DNA of 64,000 nucleotides from Cyanobacteria bacterium RI_101 (GTDB taxonomy: Bacteria > Cyanobacteriota > Cyanobacteriia > Cyanobacteriales > Microcystaceae): assembly GCA_016471375.1 (NCBI GenBank), contig WGLZ01000046.1:16916-80915 (forward strand). Reading direction: 5' to 3'. Shown here one piece after another: positions 43,627-51,969 of the stretch; position 1 is the first letter of the stretch, and each line of letters starts with the position of its first letter. The position numbers were made by a program, and so were the translations under genes. The notes under the pieces were generated by a model. It ran no database searches and was not told where the DNA came from. It saw only the letters and a program-made list of their open reading frames with translations.

Positions 43627-44208
43627 TTATTGAGCGGTAAATTTTTGAATAGCTTCTAACCGAGAGGGAGTCAAGACGCATTCCTCCAGCAGGGCGATAT
43701 CCAAATCTGGCAGTAATTGGCTCTTGGGCATGGCTTGGTAACCCTCTGCTTCTAAAGCGTAAATTAAAAATCGGTTATCTTGCCACATCCAAACCTCTCG
43801 AATGCCCAGCCGTTGATATTTTTCTAGTTTTTTGGGACTGCCGCTGGTTACGTTCACCTCGATAGCCAAATCAGGATGCTCTTTCTTTTCCCCCAAATAA
43901 TAGGATTCATCCGGCTCAAAGGACACGGATTTTTCCTTAGATTCCCGGGTGGCGCTACCCACTGGAATAAATTCAATATCCTCTTGCCAAAAATAGATCC
44001 CTAACAAAATGGCGATCATACTTTTGATCGATTCATGGTATTCCCCCAGGGTCATGAACTGAATCACTCCGTCTAGATAGGTAATGCGTAAACCTGACTT
44101 CTGCTCTATTGCGCCTTGGATCGCTTGAAAATCTTCCCAACTGTGGCGACCGGGAAGAACAAAACATTGATCCTGACTCAGAGTTGGCGGAGAAGTGGCG
44201 ACGGTCAT
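43627..44208 (-). CDS. Uma2-family (DUF820) protein, tandem copy 1
   Basis: A 193-residue Uma2 protein with the same start and length as copy 2, displaced by 602 bases. The PD-(D/E)xK-like residues lie in HPDLAIEVNV (Asp about 121 and Glu about 125). The 5' region of the pair is preceded by the same GTCGCGACGGTCATGG-type sequence in both copies. It is the upstream member of the duplicated pair and follows the repeat-rich region at 44.2-44.6 kb. Confidence 0.88.
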   Translation of the reverse strand: MTVATSPPTLSQDQCFVLPGRHSWEDFQAIQGAIEQKSGLRITYLDGVIQFMTLGEYHESIKSMIAILLGIYFWQEDIEFIPVGSATRESKEKSVSFEPDESYYLGEKKEHPDLAIEVNVTSGSPKKLEKYQRLGIREVWMWQDNRFLIYALEAEGYQAMPKSQLLPDLDIALLEECVLTPSRLEAIQKFTAQ

Positions 44209-44355
44209 GGGGACAGTCCTGCGGAAATGCTACAGCCTCAATTTTACCCAAGTCTAGAGAGTAGAAGCCATCGCCCCTGATCACCCCTGATCGCCCATCC
44301 TGTTCTAGCAAGCCTAAATAAGTGGTGAACGCAATTCAAGGGTTATCACCCCCAC

Positions 44356-44382
44356 CCCCCCTTGGTAAGGGGGGCTTTTTTT
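44356..44382 (+). repeat. C/G-run hairpin followed by T-run
   Basis: CCCCCCTT pairs with AAGGGGGG around GGT, followed by CTTTTTTT. It would be a good terminator for rightward transcription, but both neighbouring genes run leftward. It is more likely part of a repeat family. Confidence 0.5.
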
Positions 44383-44405
44383 ACGTCGGTTCTCCCCATC
44401 AAAGG

Positions 44406-44560
44406 CTACCGTATACACATAACTCAAATAATTTGTGAAACGCTATCCAGAACCCCTCCCTAGCCCTCCCCTTGACAAGGGGAGGGAACAAAAATTTCCA
44501 GTTCTCCCCCTTACCTAGGGGAAGTTAGAGGGGGTTTTGACACTTGTGTGTACACCGTAG
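44406..44560. repeat. MITE-like inverted-repeat element, copy B
   Basis: A 155-base element with ends at 44406-44421 and 44545-44560 that pair as an inverted repeat of about 16 bases, close to CTACCGTGTACACA. Internal sequence has C-run/TTGACAAG/G-run palindromes and no coding capacity. It shares its right end (TGTGTGTACACCGTAG) exactly with copy A. Confidence 0.65.
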
Positions 44561-44564
44561 TCTT

Positions 44565-44601
44565 GGCAAAGGGGGCGCACACCGGAATCTGTTCATGATT
44601 C
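44565..44601. repeat. Dispersed 37-base repeat, copy 2
   Basis: Matches 33692-33728 and starts four bases after the right end of element B. It is probably part of a composite repeat unit. Confidence 0.6.
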
Positions 44602-44635
44602 CCTTCAGCCAGTGATAACTGATATCTGATATCTG

Positions 44636-45514
44636 TTAACTGATCACTGACCCCAGCGCCATGCCCCCCAGAATTAAAAACCCTAACCAAACGTTTTCCC
44701 CAAAGAGTCGTCCGTATAATTCCGGCGCCGGCTCGGGACGTTGCAAACGATAGATTTGTCGCCCCCAACCGAAGACAGCGAGAGTTAACCCGCCCCAGTA
44801 AAAAGGCGAGAGCGCCAGTTGCCAACCCAGATAGGCGAGTAATAAAGCCGTCGCCAGAAAAAAAGCGCCGACGGCCCAGACCGCCCAATCGCCAAAAAAG
44901 AGGGCGCTGGAGTTGACCCCCAAACGGCGGTCGTCTTCCCGATCCGCTAGGGCGTAGATGGTGTCAAAGCCTAAAGTCCAGAGAACGACGGCGCCCCAGA
45001 GTTCCCAAGCGGCGGCATTAAGGGAACCAGTGATGGCGCTCCAGGGAATCAGGACGGCAAAACCCCAGGCTAGGGATAGAACCAACTGAGGCACTGGAAA
45101 AAAGCGTTTAGCCAGAGGGTAAAGGACAATCACCGGCGCGGCGCCGAAACAGAGCCAAAAACTGAGGGGAGTCAGGTAAAAACTGAGACCAAAGGCGCAA
45201 AGGAGCGCGATCAGCGCCACCGCCAGCGCCACCGGAACGGAGAGGGTTTTCGCCGCCAGGGGCCGGGTCTTGGTTCGCTCCACCTGGGGATCGATGTCCC
45301 GGTCCCAGAAATCATTGACGACACAGCCCAGGGCGCTGGTGGCTAGGGTTCCCACGGTCACCACCAGAACTAACCCTAGGGGCGGTCGCCCCGCCCCGGC
45401 GAGAACTAAAGCCCACAGCGCCGGCAATAGTAAGATCAGGCGCCCGGCCGGTTTATGCCAGCGCAGGAGATAAACAATCCGCAACCAGAGGGGATCGGGG
45501 GAGGGGTGGAGCAT
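44636..45514 (-). CDS. ubiA: 4-hydroxybenzoate polyprenyltransferase, UbiA-like
   Basis: A 292-residue membrane prenyltransferase with about eight or nine helices. It has two aspartate-rich motifs: NDFWDRDIDPQVERTKTRPLA (about 70-90) and DREDDRRLG (about 193-201). The pattern matches the cyanobacterial 4-hydroxybenzoate solanesyltransferase used for plastoquinone-9, rather than chlorophyll or vitamin K prenyltransferases. The start at 45514 is four bases after the glgB stop on the same strand, so the two are likely co-transcribed although their functions are unrelated. Confidence 0.9.
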   Translation of the reverse strand: MLHPSPDPLWLRIVYLLRWHKPAGRLILLLPALWALVLAGAGRPPLGLVLVVTVGTLATSALGCVVNDFWDRDIDPQVERTKTRPLAAKTLSVPVALAVALIALLCAFGLSFYLTPLSFWLCFGAAPVIVLYPLAKRFFPVPQLVLSLAWGFAVLIPWSAITGSLNAAAWELWGAVVLWTLGFDTIYALADREDDRRLGVNSSALFFGDWAVWAVGAFFLATALLLAYLGWQLALSPFYWGGLTLAVFGWGRQIYRLQRPEPAPELYGRLFGENVWLGFLILGGMALGSVIS

Positions 45515-45518
45515 CGGC

Positions 45519-47810
45519 TTAGACTTCTTCTGTCGTCGGCGCTTCGGGGCGGTTGAGCTTAAAGACCAGGACGGCGAGGGGCGGCAGGCATAAATCCAAG
45601 GAATAGGGCTGGCCGTGGAAAGCCCAATCCTCCGACCATTTACCGCCGAGGTTCCCCATATTGCTACCGCCGAAGGGCTGGGCGTCGCTGTTAAAGATTT
45701 CCGTATAGAAACCCGACTCCGGCGCTCCCACCCGGTAATGGCTATGGGGCTGGGGGGTAAAGTTGCAGACCACCAACGCGAAGTCTCGGGTGTCTTCTCC
45801 CCGGCGGATAAAGGCCACCACGCTGTGACGGTTGTCGCTACAGTCGATCCACTGGAACCCCGCTTCTTCAAAGTCGTTGCTGTGGAGCGCCGGCTCGGAG
45901 CGGTAGAGTTGGTTTAAGTCGGTAAAGAAACGTTTTAATTGCTGGTGAGGGGCGTATTGCAACAAATGCCATTCCAAATCCCCCCAGACATTCCACTCGC
46001 TCCACTGGCCGAACTCCATGCTCATAAACATGGTTTTCTTGCCGGGGTGGGTGAACATATAGGTAAAGAGCGCCCGCACGTTGGCGAATTTTTGCCACTC
46101 GTCCCCCGGCATTTTCCCCAGCATATTGCTCTTGCCGTGAACCACCTCGTCGTGGGAGAGCGCCAACATATAGTTTTCGCTGTGGTGGTACCACATACTA
46201 AAGGTGACGTTATTTTGGTGGAACTGACGAAACCAGGGATCCATGCTGAAGTAATCCAACATGTCGTGCATCCAGCCCATATTCCACTTGAGGTTAAAGC
46301 CTAAGCCCCCCACGTAGGTGGGCCAGGACACCATGGGCCAAGACGTGGACTCTTCGGCGATGGAGAGAGCGCCGGGAAAGTAACTAAAGAGAACGCTATT
46401 GACCTGACGCAAAAAGTCCGCCGCCTCTAGGTTTTCCCGACCGCCATACTCGTTGGCCACCCACTCGCCGTTCTCCCGGCAGTAGTCCATATAAAGCATG
46501 GAGGCCACGGCGTCCACTCGGATGCCGTCGATGTGGTACTTGTCAAACCAAAAGAGGACGTTGGCGACGAGGAAATTGCGGACTTCGTTGCGACCATAGT
46601 TAAAAACGAGAGTTCCCCACTCCTTGTGCTCGCCCTTACGGGGGTCGCCGTGCTCGTAGAGGTGAGTGCCGTCGAAAAAGGCCAGACCGTGGCCGTCCTT
46701 GGGAAAATGCCCCGGCACCCAGTCCACAATCACCCCAATACCGTTGGCGTGGCACTGATCCACAAAGTACATAAAATCTTCGGGACTGCCGTAGCGGGAG
46801 GTGGGCGCGTAGTAGCCCGTCACTTGATAACCCCAGGAGCCGTCGAAGGGATGCTCGGCGATGGGCAACAGCTCAATGTGGGTGTAGCCCATTTCCTTAA
46901 CGTAGGGAATCAGCTTATCCACCAGTTCGTAGTAGCTTAAAAAGCGCGCGCCGGTGTTCCATTCCGACACCTCCACCGGGGTTCCTTCCCCCTTCAGGGT
47001 TTTAACCGGTTCTTCCGCCGAGGTATGGAGCCAAGATCCCAGATGGAGTTCATAGACGGAAATGGGCTTTCTCAGGGGGTCGCTGTTGCGGCGCTGCTCC
47101 AGCCAGTCCTGGTCTTTCCACGGGTATTGATCCAGATCCGCCACGATGGACGCCGTTTTCGGCCGGGGTTCCTGTTGGAAGCCGTAGGGGTCGGATTTTT
47201 CGTAAATATGACCGTCCCAGTTTTTGATCTCGTATTTATACTTCGCGCCGACGGTCAATTCTGGGATAAAGAGTTCCCAGACCATGTTATTAATCTTCCG
47301 CATCTGGTGCAGACGCCCGTCCCATTGGTTAAAGTCCCCAAGGACGGAAACATTGCGGGCGTTGGGGGCCCAGACGGCGAAGTAGACCCCCCGCACGCCC
47401 TCCACTTCCATCAAATGAGCGCCGAGTTTTTCGTAAATGCGGTGGTGATTCCCTTCGCCAAAGACGTGGAGGTCGAAGTCCGTCAGTTTGTGGGACTTAA
47501 AGGCGTAGGGGTCGTAGATGACCCGTTGGTGTTCCCCTTCCTGGATTTTTAACTGATAATTGCTGACCTCCTCCGCGTCCACCCGACATTCAAAAAAATG
47601 GGGATGGTGAACCGACTCCATCGGGCGTTCCTGCCGGAGGTTGGGAATAATCGCCCAGGCGGCGCTGGCGGTGGGAAGATAAGCCCGAATGACCCATTGT
47701 TTAACGGCGCCGTTCTCCTCCAGGGGATGACTGCCGAGAATGGCGAAGGGGTCGTGGTGGAGGTTATGGACGATTTGATGGACTTGGTCGGGAGAAAGAG
47801 TGCTGGTCAT
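45519..47810 (-). CDS. glgB: 1,4-alpha-glucan branching enzyme GlgB
   Basis: A 763-residue GH13 enzyme that adds alpha-1,6 branches to glycogen. It has CBM48-type N-terminal domains (to about 240), then conserved regions: [16 protein letters not shown] (nucleophile Asp, about 400), [10 protein letters not shown] (acid Glu, about 460) and [11 protein letters not shown] (Asp, about 530). The cyanobacterial [24 protein letters not shown] block is present. The start at 47810 ([10 protein letters not shown]) is preferred; an earlier ATG at 47873 adds 21 atypical residues. The 246-base upstream region has no recognisable gene. Confidence 0.96.
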   Translation of the reverse strand: MTSTLSPDQVHQIVHNLHHDPFAILGSHPLEENGAVKQWVIRAYLPTASAAWAIIPNLRQERPMESVHHPHFFECRVDAEEVSNYQLKIQEGEHQRVIYDPYAFKSHKLTDFDLHVFGEGNHHRIYEKLGAHLMEVEGVRGVYFAVWAPNARNVSVLGDFNQWDGRLHQMRKINNMVWELFIPELTVGAKYKYEIKNWDGHIYEKSDPYGFQQEPRPKTASIVADLDQYPWKDQDWLEQRRNSDPLRKPISVYELHLGSWLHTSAEEPVKTLKGEGTPVEVSEWNTGARFLSYYELVDKLIPYVKEMGYTHIELLPIAEHPFDGSWGYQVTGYYAPTSRYGSPEDFMYFVDQCHANGIGVIVDWVPGHFPKDGHGLAFFDGTHLYEHGDPRKGEHKEWGTLVFNYGRNEVRNFLVANVLFWFDKYHIDGIRVDAVASMLYMDYCRENGEWVANEYGGRENLEAADFLRQVNSVLFSYFPGALSIAEESTSWPMVSWPTYVGGLGFNLKWNMGWMHDMLDYFSMDPWFRQFHQNNVTFSMWYHHSENYMLALSHDEVVHGKSNMLGKMPGDEWQKFANVRALFTYMFTHPGKKTMFMSMEFGQWSEWNVWGDLEWHLLQYAPHQQLKRFFTDLNQLYRSEPALHSNDFEEAGFQWIDCSDNRHSVVAFIRRGEDTRDFALVVCNFTPQPHSHYRVGAPESGFYTEIFNSDAQPFGGSNMGNLGGKWSEDWAFHGQPYSLDLCLPPLAVLVFKLNRPEAPTTEEV

Positions 47811-48056
47811 TCGGATGCTATTAAAACGTTGGTATAAAGCGGGAAATGAGGATTGGCGAAGCTGAGAACCCAAAAAGGGGCTAAAGACTCTTGCGCCCCT
47901 TAAGATAGCGTCTTGACCCTGAACTCCGTTGGCAATCAGACTATCATACTTGACCCCAATCTCTTGACGATAATACAGCCCCGCCCTAGTTCTGGCCGTA
48001 GGCTCCGCCGGGAAGTCATAGACGTCAGTCTCCTTAAAACAGTGGGGACTATTTTT

Positions 48057-50639
48057 TTAAAATGCCTCTAAACCCAGAGCTTGACGATGAGCGGCGCCGA
48101 GATGGAGCGTTCCCTCGGTATTTAAGGCCCGTTCTAACAGGGTTAACACTTGGGCCGGACGGAGTTGAGCGCCGTCGTTGCGACAGGAGCCTTGGTAATG
48201 GAGGGTAATCTGGGCCGCGGGATCTGGAGTTTCAGGATCTAGGATTAAACTCAGCAATTGCTCCCGCAGATTAAAGTCCACGGTTTTGCCGGATTTCGTC
48301 GTCCGAGTCCAGGGAATCTCGGTTTGAGCCAGAATCTCCGCCGCCGCGGCTTGCCACTGAGCCAAAGAGTAGGCCGTTTCGCTCTCCAGGGTTAAGCGGT
48401 AGGTCGCGGTCGTAATCTGTTGGGCCCCGGAAGGGGCGTTGACCGGGACTTCCTCCACCCGGTAGAGGGGCAGATCCGGCGGTAACGCTTCCGCCAAGCG
48501 CCGTTGAAAGTCTTCTAACTCCAAACGCTCCGTCAGTTCAAAATCGGCGATTTCGCCGCTACTGGTGAATCCCAGGGGCAAGGCGCTGGCGATGGCGATG
48601 CGGGGGCCGGGATGGAAGCCTCCCGTAAAGGCGATAGGTAAGGCGGCGCGACGGACTAAACGGTCAAAGAGTCGCACTAGATCCAAATGGCTAACCAGCG
48701 CCATGTCTCCCTGTTTGCCAAACCAAATCCGTAGGCGCTGAACCCGATTTTGGGGCGGTTGGAAGTCCCCTTGGAAAACGGGAATAGGTAGAGGCGGGAC
48801 AATGACGTTATGGCCAAACTCGGCGCCGCAGACGCCGCAGTGGGAACACCCCTCAAAGGAACAGTCGGGGACGGTGGCGGCTTCTAAGGCTTTTTGTAAA
48901 TCCTCTAGCAACCATTGTTTACTAATGCCCGTATCCAAGTGATCCCAAGGTAAGGGCCCTTGATAGAGGTTTTCTCCTTGAAATAAATTTCCCTGTTCAA
49001 TATTGCGATACTGCCCCGTTAAACCGGATTCGTTAATGGCTTCCTCCCAGGCGCCGAAGGCCCGGTCGAGGTTATCCCACCAGGCGTCCATGCCGGCGCC
49101 CAGTTCCCAGGCCCGCTGGATGACCCGGCCGAGACGCCGGTCGCCCCGGCCCACAAAATCCTCCATGGCGGAGATGCGGACATCGGTATAGTTGACTTTC
49201 ACGTTCCGCAGATCCCGGAAGGCTTCCCGGAGCAAATTCTGCTTGCGGATAAATTCCGCCGTGGAAACGGAGTGCCATTGGAAGGGGGTGTGGGGTTTGG
49301 GGGTGAAGTTGGAAATGGTGAGGTTAAAAGACAGGGGTTTCCGTTTGGGCAGACGACATTCCGAGCGGAGCCAGCGCACAGTTTCGGCGATGCCCAGGAC
49401 GTCGACGTCCGTTTCCCCCGGCAGGCCGATCATAAAGTAGAGCTTAATTTTGTCCCAACCCTGCTCCGCCGCCGTTTTGATCCCCCGCAGAAGCTCCTCG
49501 TTGGTGAGACCCTTATTAATGACGTCCCGTAGGCGCTGGGTGCCGGCCTCCGGCGCGAAGGTTAAACTACCCTGACGGTTGCCCCCCAAAATATGGGCGA
49601 TATTTTCGTCAAAGCGGTCCACCCGTTGACTGGGGAGGGAAAGGCTAATATTTTCCCGCTGGAGACGGTTGCGGATTTCAATGCCCACCGCCGGCAGCGC
49701 CAAATAGTCGGAACAACTGAGGGAGAGGAGGGAAAACTCGTTGTAGCCCGTCTCCCGAATGCCCCGTTCAATAGTTTCAATCACCGCCTCCGGCGCCGCG
49801 TCCCGGGCCGGGCGGGTCAACATCCCCGGTTGGCAAAAGCGGCAACCCCGGGTGCAACCCCGACGAATTTCCACCGTGAGGCGGTCGTGGACGGTTTCCA
49901 CGTAGGGCGTCAGACCGATGGAGTAGTGGGGGATCGGCGTCGCCGCCCGCCGCAAAATCCGGGGCGGAACCTCGGGGCGATTAGGCAGAACCGAGCCGTC
50001 CTCGGTCGCGTCGTAGAAACAAGGCGCGTAAACCCCCGGAATCTGGGCCAGATCTAAGAGCAGTTCCTCCCGGCTTAACCCCGCCGCTTTGCCTTCCTCC
50101 AACACCAGCCCAATTTCCGGTAACAATTCTTCCCCGTCCCCCAGGGCGAAAAAGTCGAAAAAGTCGGCGTAGGGTTCCGGGTTGGAGGTGGCGGTCTGGC
50201 CCCCGGCGAAAATGAGGGGATAATTACCTTCCCGGCGCCGGGCCCAGGTCAGGGGAATTTGGGCCAAGCTCAACATTTCCAGAATATTGGTCGCCCCCAG
50301 TTCGTAACTGAGGCTAAAGCCCAAAATATCAAAGTCCAACAGGAATCTTTTCGACTCTAGGGCAAACAGGGGCGTCTCCGTTTCCCGCAGTCGGGCGCCG
50401 AGATCCGCGCCCGGCAGGTAGGCCCGGTCGCAGAGTTGCCGGGGTTGGGCGTTGACAATGCTGTAGAGGATAATGTGCCCCAAATTGGAGGAGCCGACTT
50501 CGTACACCTCCGGGTAGGTCAGCGCCCAACGGACGGCGGCGCTTTCCCAATCCTTATGAACGGCGCCGTGTTCGTTGCCGAGATAACGGGCGGGCTTGTG
50601 AACCTGGGGGGTGATTAAACGCTCGGGGGCGACGGGCAT
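48057..50639 (-). CDS. TIGR03960-type radical SAM protein with DUF2344 C-terminus
   Basis: An 860-residue B12-binding-like and radical SAM protein. The [4Fe-4S]-binding cysteines are in RRGCTRGCRFCQPGM (CxxxCxxC, about residues 262-269). Residues 1-230 fit a cobalamin-binding-like domain (FAGGQTATSNPEPYADFFDFFALGDGEE). A small cysteine cluster CSFEGCSHCGVC (about 595-606) precedes the C-terminal DUF2344 domain (about 640-860; LRIWFGKQGDMALVSHLDLVRLFDRLVRRA). The reaction is unknown; the family is often near ribonuclease E/G genes, but not here. Confidence 0.92.
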   Translation of the reverse strand: MPVAPERLITPQVHKPARYLGNEHGAVHKDWESAAVRWALTYPEVYEVGSSNLGHIILYSIVNAQPRQLCDRAYLPGADLGARLRETETPLFALESKRFLLDFDILGFSLSYELGATNILEMLSLAQIPLTWARRREGNYPLIFAGGQTATSNPEPYADFFDFFALGDGEELLPEIGLVLEEGKAAGLSREELLLDLAQIPGVYAPCFYDATEDGSVLPNRPEVPPRILRRAATPIPHYSIGLTPYVETVHDRLTVEIRRGCTRGCRFCQPGMLTRPARDAAPEAVIETIERGIRETGYNEFSLLSLSCSDYLALPAVGIEIRNRLQRENISLSLPSQRVDRFDENIAHILGGNRQGSLTFAPEAGTQRLRDVINKGLTNEELLRGIKTAAEQGWDKIKLYFMIGLPGETDVDVLGIAETVRWLRSECRLPKRKPLSFNLTISNFTPKPHTPFQWHSVSTAEFIRKQNLLREAFRDLRNVKVNYTDVRISAMEDFVGRGDRRLGRVIQRAWELGAGMDAWWDNLDRAFGAWEEAINESGLTGQYRNIEQGNLFQGENLYQGPLPWDHLDTGISKQWLLEDLQKALEAATVPDCSFEGCSHCGVCGAEFGHNVIVPPLPIPVFQGDFQPPQNRVQRLRIWFGKQGDMALVSHLDLVRLFDRLVRRAALPIAFTGGFHPGPRIAIASALPLGFTSSGEIADFELTERLELEDFQRRLAEALPPDLPLYRVEEVPVNAPSGAQQITTATYRLTLESETAYSLAQWQAAAAEILAQTEIPWTRTTKSGKTVDFNLREQLLSLILDPETPDPAAQITLHYQGSCRNDGAQLRPAQVLTLLERALNTEGTLHLGAAHRQALGLEAF

Positions 50640-50805
50640 CGGGGGTTTTCCTGACCAAGAAACGGAGTGCCCTAATTATAAACGGGGATAAATCTTATGC
50701 TAGAATCCCCCAAGCGTTGGGAGACGGGAAGATTTCCCTCCGTCAGCCCCATTAAAACGTCAACATTCAGCCCCGTTACTTTGTTTTTTGAGTGAGGATG
50801 TGGTT

Positions 50806-51969
50806 ATGGTGCTCGCAACAGAGCGATTATTCAGCCGACCGGGCCGGCGCCTTCTCAGCGGCGTTCTCGCGGTCGGAGTCGGCGGCTGGGGTTTGCCGGC
50901 GTTCACGGAAGAAACCCTAACGACGCCGGAGATCCCGGAGCCTTCCGCGCCGATTCAGGAGCCTAGGGCGGAGGTTCAGCCTAGCTTTACGCCCCTGCGT
51001 CGGAAAAGCGCTCCGGCTTCCGTCGCGCCCCTAGCGGCGCCGAAAATTTCCCTCCAATCTCCTGCGCGGGAGACGCCCCAGGGTAAAAACCAATACGTTG
51101 ACCCCAGCTCCTTTGTCAGAACCGCGCCCCAACGACTGGAAGTCGAATCCGCCGTTGTCTTCTCCGAACGGCGCTCCCGCCCCGCCGCGGAGTCTCGACC
51201 CGCTCCCGCTTTAGCGCCCCGGGCCCAGCGGCTGGCCCGCCGCCCCTCGGTTTCTCCCCGAAGCCTTATCGCCCGGGCCCCCCAATCCTTTTCTCCCCTG
51301 AAACCCCTCGCCCTGGGAACCCACCGCTACCGTCCCTCGGCGCTCCGAACCGACGACGGCCCCGCCGGAGAAGTGTTTAGTCTGGCGCCCATGGCCCAGC
51401 GAGGCATTCGTATCGCCCTCGCCCCCCTGCCGGACTACAGCCGCTCCACTCGGCTTCGCCAAACAACGCTAGACCCCGCCCCAAGCCAGAACACGGATTT
51501 GCGGTTCCCCATCGCCCAAGCCGCGCCCATCAGCTCTGATTTTGGCTGGCGTATTCATCCCATTAGCGGCGTCGGCCGTATGCACCAGGGCACCGATATC
51601 GCCGCTCCCCTCGGCGCTCCCGTGGTGGCGGCCTACTCCGGTCAAGTCGCTCTGGCGGATTGGTCGGGGGGCTACGGCTTGATGGTGACCATCCGTCACC
51701 TCGACGGCGTTCAAGAATCCCGCTACGCTCACCTTTCGGAAATTTTTGTCCAACCCGGTCAAGAAGTCCGACAGGGCGAAATTATCGGTCGGGTCGGGAG
51801 CACCGGTTACTCCACCGGGCCTCACCTCCACTTTGAGTGGCGCCATCTGACTCCCCAAGGCTGGGTGGCGGTGGACGCCGGCCCCCACCTGCAAATGGCG
51901 CTAGCGAATCTGGTAGAGGAGCAGACCGTGGCGGAGCGCCCGCAAATCGCGGCCCAAGCGACCCGCTAA
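50806..51969 (+). CDS. M23-family peptidoglycan DD-metallopeptidase
   Basis: A 387-residue protein with a short hydrophobic N-terminus (about 17-32), a Pro/Arg/Ser-rich linker of about 200 residues, and a C-terminal peptidase_M23/LysM-type domain (about 240-365). Zinc ligands are in GRMHQGTDIAAP (His and Asp) and STGPHLHFEWRH (His). The fold predicts cleavage of peptide cross-links in peptidoglycan. The ATG at 50806 has GAGGA seven bases upstream; TTG at 50788 is weaker. Its stop overlaps the convergent gene by four bases. Confidence 0.88.
   Translation: MVLATERLFSRPGRRLLSGVLAVGVGGWGLPAFTEETLTTPEIPEPSAPIQEPRAEVQPSFTPLRRKSAPASVAPLAAPKISLQSPARETPQGKNQYVDPSSFVRTAPQRLEVESAVVFSERRSRPAAESRPAPALAPRAQRLARRPSVSPRSLIARAPQSFSPLKPLALGTHRYRPSALRTDDGPAGEVFSLAPMAQRGIRIALAPLPDYSRSTRLRQTTLDPAPSQNTDLRFPIAQAAPISSDFGWRIHPISGVGRMHQGTDIAAPLGAPVVAAYSGQVALADWSGGYGLMVTIRHLDGVQESRYAHLSEIFVQPGQEVRQGEIIGRVGSTGYSTGPHLHFEWRHLTPQGWVAVDAGPHLQMALANLVEEQTVAERPQIAAQATR

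Larger units (their letters stand above)
44209..44635. other. Repeat-rich intergenic region between Uma2 and ubiA
   Basis: About 427 bases without a credible gene. It contains a perfect C-run/G-run hairpin (44356-44374), inverted-repeat element B (44406-44560), the dispersed repeat at 44565-44601 and GATAACTGATATCTGATATCTG-like sequence near 44613-44635. The promoter for the leftward Uma2/KAS genes should be at its left end. Confidence 0.6.

Noticed and set aside
44356..44382. Transcription terminator
   Set aside because: The hairpin and T-run are oriented for rightward transcription but no rightward gene ends here; it was kept as a repeat hairpin.
47025..47552. Rightward open frame inside glgB
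   Set aside because: It lies antisense to conserved GH13 sequence and shows no independent motif.
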